IMG/VR virus record: IMGVR_UViG_3300020131_000101
Coordinates: 1-64,000 of that record
DNA length: 64,000 nucleotides
Source of the DNA: a virus
Reading direction: 5' to 3' (one strand)
The notes below the pieces were generated by a model. It was given only the letters and a program-made list of their open reading frames with translations, was not told where the DNA came from and made no database searches. Shown here piece by piece: positions 16,542 through 24,811 of this stretch. Position 1 is the first letter of the stretch, and each line of letters starts with the position of its first letter. Both the position numbers and the translations under genes were made by a program.

Positions 16542-16787
16542 ATGGAAGATCAATATCGAAGCCAGTTTCGGCTCCCGTACCCCCTATATGAGCGCCTGAA
16601 GGATGCCGCAAGCGCATCTGGACGCTCCTTGAATTCAGAAGTCGTGTTCCGACTGGAACAAAGCTTCAACCTTGCAGGCGACCTCACTACTGTTTCCGAC
16701 GCCCAGATTCTTCAGGAAATGGTTAAGAGGTTCGGGGGCGGCGTCCAGATTACTGTCACCAAGGTTGATCCGGACCAAGCTCCCTAA
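16542..16787 (+). CDS. Arc-family DNA-binding repressor
   Basis: An 81-residue Arc-family protein. The RHH core SQFRLPYPLYERLKDAASASGRSLNSEVVFRL spans residues 6-37, with a strand then two helices, followed by a 40-residue C-terminal extension. It is one of the few plus-strand genes inside the late region. Its start codon overlaps the last operator half-site, implying tight autoregulation. It is probably a local repressor of the opposite BRO/HNH cassette. Confidence 0.85.
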   Translation: MEDQYRSQFRLPYPLYERLKDAASASGRSLNSEVVFRLEQSFNLAGDLTTVSDAQILQEMVKRFGGGVQITVTKVDPDQAP

Positions 16788-17095
16788 CTTTTTTCGTGCA
16801 TGACTTCCAGCGCCACCCGCTCAAGCACTTGAAGATCGTCGAATAGCGCGCTCCACTCCTCGTCGGTCAATCCCATACGGTTCATCAACGGGATGACCGC
16901 CTCATAACAAAGTCCAGTTGCGCCGCCCACGCCCACGCGCCACTGAGTTGAGAGGCGCTGGAACAACTCCACCGCCCGGACGTTTTCCGGCCATAACTCG
17001 ACGGGTTCCTGCACATCGTCGAGTGTGAGCCCGAACATCTCAAGTTCTTTAGCGTCCGGAGGCGGGGTATATATCGCGCGGGCGACTTCCGCTAG
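16784..17095 (-). CDS. tail assembly chaperone, GT extension (DUF1799-like), -1 frame
   Basis: This frame is open from the slippery site at 17095-17101 to the stop at 16784 and encodes 103 residues beginning LAEVARAIYTPPPDAKELE, then FGLTLDDVQEPVELWPENV. The C-terminal part resembles DUF1799, which sits at this position in many long-tailed phages. The ATG at 17038 has no good ribosome-binding site, supporting synthesis as a fusion to the upstream protein (about 210 residues in total). By analogy with lambda gpGT it should bind the tape measure and recruit tail tube subunits. Confidence 0.85.
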   Translation of the reverse strand, partial: LAEVARAIYTPPPDAKELEMFGLTLDDVQEPVELWPENVRAVELFQRLSTQWRVGVGGATGLCYEAVIPLMNRMGLTDEEWSALFDDLQVLERVALEVMHEKS

Positions 17096-17415
17096 TTTTT
17101 TTGGCGGTACCCGGCGCCAGTGGATTCGCGCAGATAAGTTTCGAAGATCGCCTGGCTAGAACCGACATATTGCTGAGCCAGTTGCTCGACGTGCTCCTCA
17201 TCAAACGGCTCAGCCAGCTCCCATCCAGAGCACATGTCCATGATCACTTCGACATCTCCCCTCCCATCGTTCGACTCCATGAACTCCTTCAGCTGGTCTT
17301 TCGACCTGTGCTTGAACGTGAACTCGACATCGGTAGTGCCGGCACCAGGGACGGGGATTGCTACCTTTGCCTTGAAGGTAGGATTCGGGGTCAGTACGAG
17401 CTTTGCTTTTGCCAT
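17092..17415 (-). CDS. tail assembly chaperone (G-like)
   Basis: A 107-residue protein directly downstream of the tail tube gene, with features of the phage tail assembly chaperone family: a beta-rich N-terminus (VAIPVPGAGTTDVEFTFKHR) and a helical C-terminus (EEHVEQLAQQYVGSSQAIFE). The reading ends RQKN-stop, and the CAA AAA AAC TAG context contains the slippery heptamer that lets a fraction of ribosomes continue into the GT frame. Confidence 0.85.
   Translation of the reverse strand: MAKAKLVLTPNPTFKAKVAIPVPGAGTTDVEFTFKHRSKDQLKEFMESNDGRGDVEVIMDMCSGWELAEPFDEEHVEQLAQQYVGSSQAIFETYLRESTGAGYRQKN
17095..17101 (-). promoter_or_regulatory. -1 programmed ribosomal frameshift site
   Basis: The minus-strand sequence reads C-CAA-AAA-AAC-TAG. 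A AAA AAC is a classical X XXY YYZ heptamer in the zero frame, with the zero-frame stop immediately after it. The -1 frame is open both sides of the site and runs into the DUF1799-like frame. GC-rich sequence downstream could form a stimulatory stem. Confidence 0.88.
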
Positions 17416-17524
17416 GGTTAAAACCTTTCGCGTGGTATCGAAGATTGCCCGTGTCCAGCCCGCCCGCCACGCGAATGGCGAAGCGAGCCGGATCGGTGCT
17501 CTGTGGTTGTGGTGCTATCAGTGA

Positions 17525-18172
17525 TTAGCTGGCATACCGGACGGGGCGCGACAGGAGGGACAGCGTCGCCTGAACGGCCATGACCTGGTTTTTGGTCATC
17601 GACGGCGTTTCGTTGAAGCCGACATAACCGTTGTAGAGCGCGATCGCGCTGTTCGGGAACGTAATCTTCGACGCACGGGTTGCGCGCGCTTCGGCTGCCG
17701 TTTTCAGCGTGGTGTAGCCGGTCTGGGACGGGTCGTCAGCGATGCTGAGTGTGATCGTCTGCGGGCTTGCCTGCGTCGGCAGCTGAGTCTCGAAGTCCTG
17801 CTCGAGGAAGCTGTAGCTGGTGAACTGCATATCGCCGCCGCTGGTCTGGCAGTCGAGGATCTGGGTGATCTGCGTCCAGGTCGTGACTTTCTGCACGCTG
17901 CCGGTGCCAGAGCCCGCCGGGTAATCGGTAGTGCTCGACGTGTCGTAACCTTCGAGGTTGAAGGTGTTGGCAGTCACGCCGGAGACACGCACCACGCGGT
18001 TGTTGAGCTTCGCCCAGCCACTGGTCACGACAACATAGTCGCCGTTGCTCAGGCCGTGAGCAGTCGAGGTTGCGACAGCCGGATTGGCATTGGTCAGCGC
18101 GGTCACGGTCAGCGCCGAGCCATACGCCGTCGCAAGGGCAATGGTGATGCCATTCGGGAGAGATACAGCCAT
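17525..18172 (-). CDS. major tail tube protein
   Basis: A 215-residue protein in the usual tail-tube position, between head-tail joining genes and the tail chaperones. Residues about 28-85 (PAVATSTAHGLSNGDYVVVT, VSGVTANTFNLEGYD) form a module related to the insert in the 8799-9941 tail protein. The rest (MQFTSYSFLEQDFETQLPTQ, DPSQTGYTTLKTAAEARATR) matches the tail tube fold of siphophages. It polymerises as stacked rings around the tape measure. Two terminator hairpins precede its start. Confidence 0.88.
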   Translation of the reverse strand: MAVSLPNGITIALATAYGSALTVTALTNANPAVATSTAHGLSNGDYVVVTSGWAKLNNRVVRVSGVTANTFNLEGYDTSSTTDYPAGSGTGSVQKVTTWTQITQILDCQTSGGDMQFTSYSFLEQDFETQLPTQASPQTITLSIADDPSQTGYTTLKTAAEARATRASKITFPNSAIALYNGYVGFNETPSMTKNQVMAVQATLSLLSRPVRYAS

Positions 18173-18199
18173 GATTTACCTTTCTTGCCCACTTGGGCA

Positions 18200-18222
18200 T
18201 AAAAAAAGCCCCTTGAGGGGGC
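18200..18222 (-). terminator. rho-independent terminator before tail tube gene
   Basis: GCCCCCTCAAGGGGC followed by U7 on the minus-strand transcript, about 28 bp ahead of the tail tube start. Confidence 0.82.
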
Positions 18223-18254
18223 AAGAAACGTCGGTCACACGATCGACGGAAACG

Positions 18255-18287
18255 AAAAAGCCGCCGAGGATCGCTCCTGGGCGGCTT
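18255..18287 (-). terminator. rho-independent terminator after tail terminator gene
   Basis: AAGCCGCCCAGG and the near-complementary CCTCGGCGGCTT form the stem, followed by U5. With the hairpin at 18200 it makes a tandem pair between the DUF3168 gene and the tail tube gene. Confidence 0.75.
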
Positions 18288-18314
18288 TACTGGGTGGCCT
18301 TTCGGCCGAAGTCT

Positions 18315-18671
18315 TTATCTATCTGACCAGATGCTGAAGTCTTGCTGCGCTCCATACACAGGCCCGTCAGGCTCGTACCTGGCCGTCGGCGCTCCGAGTG
18401 GACGCGCCTGAAAAGCGACGGCAGTTGTCAAGCTGTTTTCAACCTGAAGCGCGAGTGTTGCTGCTGCCGCGCGTGTCGCAGCCCAAGTGGAGAACTGAAA
18501 TCGGCCGTTCTGTTTGCTCGGCACCATGTTGTCCACGAATGTCACAACATCGCCGCCTACCTGCTGATAGACGATATATGGCTTGGCAACGTTTGCTGGA
18601 GCCACATCGGGATACACCCGGGTCGAAACCAGACCCTTCAGCAAGTCGAAAATTGATGCCTCGACTGTCAT
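18315..18671 (-). CDS. tail completion / terminator protein (DUF3168)
   Basis: A 118-residue DUF3168 protein (SIFDLLKGLVSTRVYPDVAP, KPYIVYQQVGGD, RFQFSTWAATRAAAATLALQ). The family includes the lambda U/SPP1 gp17-type tail terminator that caps the tail tube and joins it to the head. It overlaps the HK97-gp10-like gene by 4 nt. Confidence 0.88.
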   Translation of the reverse strand: MTVEASIFDLLKGLVSTRVYPDVAPANVAKPYIVYQQVGGDVVTFVDNMVPSKQNGRFQFSTWAATRAAAATLALQVENSLTTAVAFQARPLGAPTARYEPDGPVYGAQQDFSIWSDR

Positions 18672-19123
18672 CTCCGAACTCCTGAAATCGCACCCTCCAT
18701 CAGCGCCGCGAAGGTGTCATTTGCGACGATCAGCGAAAGGTCTTTTGCTGCGTCATATGCTGGACGCAGGAATGGGTGAGCCGGCGCTCTGCTCGTTCCG
18801 TACTCGACCATGAATCCATAGGGGGCACGTTGGTGGTTCCACGCGACGTGATAAGTCGCATGCCCATCCCATGAGTTATCCCGAGAGAAAACTTGGTAGA
18901 TGCTGTCCCTGAGCGTGCCGGCCGGGAACCTGTACTTCTGATGCGTTCCGTAGAAGACGTGTGGCTTATCACCAACCGGCACACGTAGACGGACCTCGCC
19001 GTAAAGCACCGCGGCGCCAGCCTGCGCTGCCGGTCGGACAAATTCCTCCGCCTTTTCTGTGATGTTGTCCAGCTGGGCATCCAAGGATCGCGTGTCAAGC
19101 TTGATCCTCATCGACTCAGCCAC
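18668..19123 (-). CDS. HK97 gp10-like head-tail joining protein
   Basis: A 151-residue protein of the HK97-gp10 family (RSLDAQLDNITEKAEEFVRP, VLYGEVRLRVPVGD, YGFMVEYGTSRAPAHPFLRPAYD). The VEYGT...PAHPFLRPA signature is characteristic. It takes part in the connector between head and tail. It overlaps the upstream gene by 8 nt; MRIKLD at 19111 is an alternative start. Confidence 0.9.
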   Translation of the reverse strand: MAESMRIKLDTRSLDAQLDNITEKAEEFVRPAAQAGAAVLYGEVRLRVPVGDKPHVFYGTHQKYRFPAGTLRDSIYQVFSRDNSWDGHATYHVAWNHQRAPYGFMVEYGTSRAPAHPFLRPAYDAAKDLSLIVANDTFAALMEGAISGVRR

Positions 19124-19436
19124 TTACCACCTCGCACGCGAGATCAACGCATTCCTTCTTGGCCACGTCCGGCAGAACTGCCGTGATGTTATAGACCGTC
19201 TGTCCATGCACAACGCGCATACCTGAGTTGATACCGGTGCGGTACCTGATTCGAATACTGGCCTTGACAACGGGTGTCAGCGCAGTAGCTTTCACTGTCT
19301 CAATGCCGTTCAAATGGCGGATGTCTGCCCAGACCGATGCGACATCGGTCCACGTGTTCACCGGCTGCCCGTCCGGCTCCTGGCCGACTGCCTTTTGCTG
19401 GATCGTTACAAGGCTACTAAGCTTTCCGGCGTTCAC
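19116..19436 (-). CDS. head-tail adaptor / closure protein
   Basis: A 106-residue small beta-barrel protein of the SPP1 gp16/HK97 head-closure type (LSSLVTIQQKAVGQEPDGQP, VWADIRHLNGIE, RIRYRTGINSGMRVVHGQTV, YNITAVLPD). Size, motif spacing and position are standard. Confidence 0.9.
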   Translation of the reverse strand: MNAGKLSSLVTIQQKAVGQEPDGQPVNTWTDVASVWADIRHLNGIETVKATALTPVVKASIRIRYRTGINSGMRVVHGQTVYNITAVLPDVAKKECVDLACEVVSG

Positions 19437-19444
19437 TTAGGGCC

Positions 19445-20017
19445 TCATGCCAAGACAACGCAGAAAGGATCGAGCATGCGATCCACGTGCGGAAGCGGCG
19501 TAACGACGCCGGCCGCATTCTCCCCGCGGTGCTCGAACATTGTCTCGACACGGAGAAGAATCCAGTTCCGAATGCCAGCTGGCACGTCTGAAGCAACGTC
19601 GCCGTAGCCAGCGGTGTAATCAATACGGACACTGCCGATCTGCGGCAAGGTTTGTGGCCAAGCCTGGCCAAAGGCCTCGGAAACGAGTCCAGGGCAGCCA
19701 GATAGCTCCGTTGCATAGACGGACGAATCGAGTGTTTGCCATTGCCCGGCCATATCCCGATACGTGATCGCGGAGATCGTTTGCACGACTCCCTTCTCCA
19801 ACTCGACACATCGAGGGAATCCATCCAGAACCAGCCGCCAGCCCTGCGTTATGAAGCTCCGGCCGGTATATGCCTCCGCGTACTGCCGAGCCGCGCTGAT
19901 ATACGTTTCGATCAGCGGATCCTCAGTCGTGGGGTCGTCGGCTGTCAGCTTCAACTGCAGTCGTGCCTCCGCAAGGCTGATCGGCTCCTCTGCAGGTGGC
20001 GTGGTCTGGACTAGCAT
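19445..20017 (-). CDS. head-tail connector protein (gp6-like)
   Basis: A 190-residue connector. PISLAEARLQLKL and DPLIETYISAARQYAEAYTG are the hallmark N-terminal helices; IDYTAGYGDVASDVPAGIRNWILLRV and a C-terminal HRGE/LDPF segment complete the family pattern. It forms the first ring beneath the portal. Confidence 0.92.
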   Translation of the reverse strand: MLVQTTPPAEEPISLAEARLQLKLTADDPTTEDPLIETYISAARQYAEAYTGRSFITQGWRLVLDGFPRCVELEKGVVQTISAITYRDMAGQWQTLDSSVYATELSGCPGLVSEAFGQAWPQTLPQIGSVRIDYTAGYGDVASDVPAGIRNWILLRVETMFEHRGENAAGVVTPLPHVDRMLDPFCVVLA

Positions 20018-20028
20018 GGCTACGATCT

Positions 20029-20292
20029 TTACTTGGACGTTTTCTTACCAGCAGGCGCTTGCGTAGGAGCAGACTCATCCGTGGTGGCGGCCTGAGCTTC
20101 AGCAGCATCGGAAGATGCTTCCTGTTCTGCAGCCGCTGCCTTCGCGGAGACGTCGTCCATCGCATCCACTTCAACAGCCGCACCGCGCGTGATGCACAGG
20201 CGGGTTTCGTCAGTCAGGTCGTATGCTTCACCTGCCTTGAATTTCTCGACGCCGGCATCAAAGTGCGAGACCAGGAATTTAGCTTTCTTCAT
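20029..20292 (-). CDS. small head-region hypothetical protein
   Basis: An 87-residue protein with a compact N-terminal half (KAKFLVSHFDAGVEKFKAGE) and a low-complexity Ala/Glu/Thr-rich C-terminal half. Such short proteins often lie between decoration and connector genes. Function unknown. Confidence 0.7.
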   Translation of the reverse strand: MKKAKFLVSHFDAGVEKFKAGEAYDLTDETRLCITRGAAVEVDAMDDVSAKAAAAEQEASSDAAEAQAATTDESAPTQAPAGKKTSK

Positions 20293-20363
20293 ATCGGTTC
20301 TCCGAGTGTTTGGAAGTGAAGGCGGCCTCGCAGTGTGGCCGCCTTCATGCGTTGCTTAGCCGA

Positions 20364-20807
20364 TCAGGTCTTGATCTCGGCCACGCTGGAAAGGTCGTTG
20401 TCGACCTCCGGCTGGTAGCGGCCATCCACGCCGACCACAGAGACGGCAGCCGGGCCGCCGGTGGCGCCACCAGTGACGAGACCGAACTTGACATACTGCT
20501 TGCCCAACGGGCCGAGCTCGTCGGCGCGCACCTGGATTGCGATTTGCTTGTTATCGTTGTTCGAGGCATGCGCGGCGAGTTGCGTGGCAGCCTTGAGCTG
20601 CGTTGCACCGGAACCATCCGAGTTGCAGGTGTAAGCCTTGAAGTCGATGGTCTCAGCGGCCATGTTGCCAAGGAAGGCTGTAGCCAGTACCTGATGGAAT
20701 TTCGACATGTCCACCACGTCGGTGAACAGTTCCGTATTGGCCACGGTTTGGGGGTCGATAGTGCCCACGAGTGCCAGCTTTTCGCCAGCGCCAGCGTTGA
20801 CGGTCAT
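20364..20807 (-). CDS. putative head decoration or structural protein
   Basis: A 147-residue beta-rich protein directly after the capsid gene (NAGAGEKLALVGTIDPQTVA, HQVLATAFLGNMAAETIDFK, VRADELGPLGKQYVKFGLVT). The position and fold-like composition suggest a capsid decoration protein; the family is not recognised with certainty. A strong GC hairpin without U-run follows the gene at about 20319-20347. Confidence 0.65.
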   Translation of the reverse strand: MTVNAGAGEKLALVGTIDPQTVANTELFTDVVDMSKFHQVLATAFLGNMAAETIDFKAYTCNSDGSGATQLKAATQLAAHASNNDNKQIAIQVRADELGPLGKQYVKFGLVTGGATGGPAAVSVVGVDGRYQPEVDNDLSSVAEIKT

Positions 20808-20887
20808 GATGTTCTCCTTAAGATAAGCGGGAATGCGTTAGATGCGCCGCGAGCACGAGACCCGCGGCACATCAGGGGCTGCTCGGA

Positions 20888-22291
20888 TTACGAGCGGGTC
20901 TGCAGTTGGACGAAGTGCGACAGGGTATTGCTGCCGTTCGCCGGAGTGACGGCGGCGGACGATTTCGGCTGGCCATCCACGCGGAACGTGGCACGGAACG
21001 CAACCGCGTCGGCGTCGAAGTACAGGTGCATCGACGCAGCCGTCTGGATGCCGCCGGATCCCTCGATGGACTGATAGCCGCGCAGGTCAACAAGCGAGAC
21101 GTCGCCCTGGGTGCCGATCGACTTGGCGTGCTGGGTGACGATGACCGGGCGGCCAAGCAGGAAGCCGTAGGGATTCTGCTTCGCGCCCTCGCTCGCCGGG
21201 ATGTACACCGGCTGATTGCCGAGAGTCATGGTGAACAACTGCGGCAGCACGTCGTTGTTGATCAGCCAGACAGCACTGCCGTAGGCACCAGGCAGCAGAC
21301 GGGCAACCATCTTGGACGCGTTGGTGATGTTGAACGTCGCCGCAGCCTGTCCGGATTCCTTGTCTTGCGTCACAACACCGCCGCCGATCAGGGCGCCGAG
21401 GGGAACGCCAGCGCCAACGCCGAACAGGATGGCTTCGTCCGTCTTCCAGCGGATGGAGCGCGACATGTTGGGCGTGAGGTATGCGCCCAAGGCGGTGGCG
21501 TCGGCCATTAGCTCGTCGGACATCGGAACCAGAGCCATCAGTTTTTTCAGCTTGAGCTCCATGCGGCCGAGGACGGGCTTTGTCGGCGTGCCAGCCGCAG
21601 CCTCACTCTGCCAGTAGGCACGGATGCCGTTGGAGCCCCAGGGCGTGGTCTCGTCCTTCGGCAGCGACATGCTGTTGCCCTCGATAGGAAGGCGATCAGT
21701 AAGCGGCAGAAGCGCCTGCTCTTCGAGAGACAGGCTCCACAGGTTCGAGGAGAAGCCCGGAGGAATCAGGAAGCCGCCATCGGCACCATTGGCCTCGCCG
21801 CCGTACGTGCTCGGAGCAGCCGCATTGGGCGTCATGATCGGGCCACCGGCACCGACCAGCGGCACAAGGCGCGGGTCCATACCGGCACCGGTGCGAACAC
21901 CGAAACCAGCAGAGCGCACGGAGCGGGCGAAGTCGCCCAAACTACGGAAACCGCGATTCGGATCGTGGTCGGCGTTGTGTTCGACCGAGATGCGGCCGTT
22001 GGGGAGGGTCACGCTGGAGGCAACCGGCGGCGCGTTCTGGCCAGCGGCGCCACCGGCCATCTGGCTGGTTGCGTTCAGACCTGCTTCTTCAGCAATCAGG
22101 GCCTGCTCACGCTCGATTGCAGCGCTGGTGGCAGCAATGCCGTCGCGCATGGCAGCGTATTTCGCCTGTTCTTCGTCGGTCCAGGCGCGATTTTCGGCCT
22201 GCGCCTTGGCGTCGACTTCATCATTGAACTTGCGGGCGGCTGCTACCTGTTCGACTTTCTTCGCCTGCAGAGCACGGAGTTTTGCGGACAT
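20888..22291 (-). CDS. major capsid protein (HK97 fold)
   Basis: A 467-residue HK97-type capsid protein. The N-terminal about 100 residues are a charged coiled-coil delta/scaffold domain (LRALQAKKVEQVAAARKFND), expected to be removed by the S49 protease. The mature part has the family signature LPKDETTPWG, LKLKKLMALVPMSDELMADA, RSIRWKTDEAILFGVGAG and the PVIVTQHAK/GYQSIEG C-terminal A-domain. I start at 22291, where coiled-coil sequence begins; the longer frame to 22372 runs through terminator hairpins. Confidence 0.95.
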   Translation of the reverse strand: MSAKLRALQAKKVEQVAAARKFNDEVDAKAQAENRAWTDEEQAKYAAMRDGIAATSAAIEREQALIAEEAGLNATSQMAGGAAGQNAPPVASSVTLPNGRISVEHNADHDPNRGFRSLGDFARSVRSAGFGVRTGAGMDPRLVPLVGAGGPIMTPNAAAPSTYGGEANGADGGFLIPPGFSSNLWSLSLEEQALLPLTDRLPIEGNSMSLPKDETTPWGSNGIRAYWQSEAAAGTPTKPVLGRMELKLKKLMALVPMSDELMADATALGAYLTPNMSRSIRWKTDEAILFGVGAGVPLGALIGGGVVTQDKESGQAAATFNITNASKMVARLLPGAYGSAVWLINNDVLPQLFTMTLGNQPVYIPASEGAKQNPYGFLLGRPVIVTQHAKSIGTQGDVSLVDLRGYQSIEGSGGIQTAASMHLYFDADAVAFRATFRVDGQPKSSAAVTPANGSNTLSHFVQLQTRS

Positions 22292-22306
22292 ATCGGTTCT
22301 CCAAAA

Positions 22307-22326
22307 TAAAAACCGCCCGTAGGCGG
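22307..22326 (-). terminator. rho-independent terminator before capsid gene
   Basis: CCGCC-TACGGG-CGG-type stem followed by U5 on the minus strand, about 16 bp ahead of the capsid start. Confidence 0.7.
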
Positions 22327-22334
22327 CCAGAAAT

Positions 22335-22359
22335 GAAAAAGCCCGCTCAAGGCGGGCTT
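22335..22359 (-). terminator. rho-independent terminator before capsid gene (first of pair)
   Basis: AAGCCCGCC-TTGA-GCGGGCTT stem followed by U5 on the minus-strand transcript; tandem with the hairpin at 22307. Confidence 0.8.
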
Positions 22360-22442
22360 CGGGGATGCACAACGGCCCAAAGGGGCCTCACGTTCAGATC
22401 AACGGACCTGTCAGCGAATGGGCCGTGCCAGCCCTGAAAGAC

Positions 22443-23381
22443 TTATAGGGAAAGGAGTTCGAGTTCGTTTCGGTTTGCCTGTGCGGACCGACCTGAGCGG
22501 CGGCCAGATTTCGCATCACGCTGCATCTTCCGCACGATGTCATCCATGGTCATGATTCCATCAACCATGCCTTCGGCCAGCGCCGACTTGGCGCCGAGGA
22601 CGCGCCCCTGCCCCATTCCGTCGCGCACTTGGGCGACCGGAACATTGCGGCCCTTGGCAACTGCGCTAGTAAAAGCAGCGTAGTAATCATCGATGCGCGA
22701 CTGCATGAAGGCCATTGCTTCGTCCGACAGTGCGTCGTAGGGATGACCTTCCACCTTGAATTTGCCTGCGGAGATAAGCTTGATGTCGACGCCTTCCTTC
22801 TCCAGGTACCCCTTGATGTTCTGGTGCGCGCTCCAGACGCCGATGGATCCGACTTCGCCGCCTGGCGTAACGTAGAACTCGCTTGCCGAAGCGCCAATCC
22901 AGTAAGCAGCGCTAGCGGCGAGGCTGGATGCGAAGGCAACAATCGGCTTTTCCTTGCGAGCCTCGCAGATCTCATCGCCCAGTTCCTGCACGCCGTACAC
23001 GCTTCCACCCGGGCTGTGAATGTGCAAGAGGACTTGGCCGACGGAGGAGTCAGCCATCGCCATGCGCAGGGCTTGGCTGATGTCCTCGGTACTGGTGCCA
23101 CCCTCGCACAGACCGAGTTGATCGGCTCGCTGGACAATTGTGCCGCGGATCGGGATGACGGCAATGGAACCGCCACGAGTCTCGCCGCCGCCAACTTTCG
23201 ACATCACTGTCGTAGGTCCGGACGGCTCGTGATCATCGTCCTCCATGGCCCGCGGCGGACGCTGGGCAATCCCCTCCTTGACGGCGACGCGCCGTGCCAG
23301 TACTGCTGCATAGGCAGCCATGACTTCCGGACGCAGTGCCCAAGGCTGCGACAATGCAAAGGCGATGAGGTGGTGGTTCAT
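22443..23381 (-). CDS. S49-family head maturation protease
   Basis: A 312-residue SppA/protein-C-like serine peptidase that cleaves the capsid delta domain and itself during prohead maturation. GSIAVIPIRGTIVQRAD is the first strand, HSPGGSVYGVQELGDEI holds the oxyanion loop, and the nucleophile Ser lies in FASSLAASAAYWIGASA. GEVGSIGVWSAHQNIK and the Lys-containing GVDIKLISAGKFK follow. It overlaps the portal gene by 4 nt. Confidence 0.92.
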   Translation of the reverse strand: MNHHLIAFALSQPWALRPEVMAAYAAVLARRVAVKEGIAQRPPRAMEDDDHEPSGPTTVMSKVGGGETRGGSIAVIPIRGTIVQRADQLGLCEGGTSTEDISQALRMAMADSSVGQVLLHIHSPGGSVYGVQELGDEICEARKEKPIVAFASSLAASAAYWIGASASEFYVTPGGEVGSIGVWSAHQNIKGYLEKEGVDIKLISAGKFKVEGHPYDALSDEAMAFMQSRIDDYYAAFTSAVAKGRNVPVAQVRDGMGQGRVLGAKSALAEGMVDGIMTMDDIVRKMQRDAKSGRRSGRSAQANRNELELLSL

Positions 23382-24811
23382 GCTGGAACTCCTAGGGAAA
23401 TGAGGGCAGCAGTGAGCTGCTCCTCGGTGTCAGATGGGTCGGGGCTCCACGCGGCAGCCCGCTCTTCGCTGATGCCGAGCGCCTCGGCCAGAACAGCTGC
23501 GTCGACAGACTTCCCAGCCTTGAGTCGGCGCGCCATGCGCGCTGCGTTGCCCTGCAGCACTCGCGCGAGCCGTGCGCCCGTATCGTCGACGGGCCCGGCC
23601 GGCTGGCTCGGCCGCTGCTGCTCCTGCTTTTCAGCCTGCTCCAGCGTCATCATGTTCGCCGGCTGCATCGGCTCATCGAGGCCATCGATAGGGTCGTAAC
23701 CCTCTTCCTCGCGCGCCTCGTTGCGCAGCAAGATGCCGGACAGTACAAGGCGGGCGAGACGTTCGGCACGGGACTTGCCGTCGCCCAGCATCATCACGGT
23801 GTGATCGAAGCAAGGCTCGAGATCGCTTTCCTCGCCGAGCAAAAAGAAGGAAATTGACGACTCCCACAACCGGATCCACGGTAGCATGGTGTCGTTCCAG
23901 AACTCGATACCTTGGTGCTCGATGTTGTTGTTCGTGGACCGTTCGAGGTCCATGATTTTGTGCGGAGGCACGCGGAAGATGCTTGCGATCTCGGACCGCT
24001 TTGCACCTCGGCTCTCTAAGAACTGGGCATCACTGTGTTTCACGCCAAGTTCGTGGAACTTCATTCCCTTCTCAAGTACCGCGACCTTCCCCCGGTTGGC
24101 ACCGCCTTGGTTCTCCTGCCAGGAGTCCCGGAATTTCTTTTTCGCCTCGTTCGTTGCGAAGCTCCCCGGGTATTCAATCCAGCCGCCGCCAGGTTTCGCG
24201 TCGTTTGAGAAGAACCGGCTCGCGTAGGACTGCATGGCCAGACCCTCGCCGATTGCTTCGCGAGCCAGCTGGATCATGCTCAAGCCCATGTAGCCGTCGT
24301 CGCTCATGCCGCGCAGGTGCCAGATTTCATGTCGTGCAAAGGGCAAGGTCCGTCCGTCCTCGGACAGGTAGACGTATCTGTAGCTGCCGTTGGACAACGG
24401 CTCAATCGACATCCGGTCAGGGTGCAATGGCAGCAGTTCCGTGATCTCGCCGCGGCTGTTCGCTGCAATCTGGCAGAAGGCATTACCACGCAAGGCCAAA
24501 TGCCCCATGAGCATGAGCCGAAATTCGTAAGGCGACTGGAAGCGGTTCGGTGCCTTGGCGAGCAGCCGGTATAGCCAATGATTTCGCACCTGTGGGCCAC
24601 GACCGCGAGCCCGCGGCTGAAACAGCATGAATGGCAGCACGGCAAATGACTCCGCGAGAACTCGCACGCAAGCAAGCACCGCCGGCAAGGTCATGGCCGT
24701 GGATGGCGTGACTCTCGCACCGGAGCGCGTGAGCAGTCCGATCGGCTCGAACCAGAATCGCCCAAATGGCGATCGATCATTCGCCTCGGACCTGACGCGG
24801 CTGATAAACAT
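23378..24811 (-). CDS. portal protein (HK97 family)
   Basis: A 477-residue portal with family landmarks: TPSTAMTLPAVLACVRVLAE, HWLYRLLAKAPNRFQSPYEF, MGHLALRGNAFCQIAANSRG, LLPLHPDRM, HEIWHLRGMSDDGYMGLS and FRVPPHKIMDLERSTNNNIE. The C-terminal tail (about 380-477) is polar and variable. It forms the dodecameric DNA channel at the head vertex. One-base overlap with the preceding small gene. Confidence 0.95.
   Translation of the reverse strand: MFISRVRSEANDRSPFGRFWFEPIGLLTRSGARVTPSTAMTLPAVLACVRVLAESFAVLPFMLFQPRARGRGPQVRNHWLYRLLAKAPNRFQSPYEFRLMLMGHLALRGNAFCQIAANSRGEITELLPLHPDRMSIEPLSNGSYRYVYLSEDGRTLPFARHEIWHLRGMSDDGYMGLSMIQLAREAIGEGLAMQSYASRFFSNDAKPGGGWIEYPGSFATNEAKKKFRDSWQENQGGANRGKVAVLEKGMKFHELGVKHSDAQFLESRGAKRSEIASIFRVPPHKIMDLERSTNNNIEHQGIEFWNDTMLPWIRLWESSISFFLLGEESDLEPCFDHTVMMLGDGKSRAERLARLVLSGILLRNEAREEEGYDPIDGLDEPMQPANMMTLEQAEKQEQQRPSQPAGPVDDTGARLARVLQGNAARMARRLKAGKSVDAAVLAEALGISEERAAAWSPDPSDTEEQLTAALISLGVPA

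Noticed and set aside
24483-24671. Extra small minus-strand frame in the portal gene
   Set aside because: Out of frame within a conserved portal coding region; no start signal.
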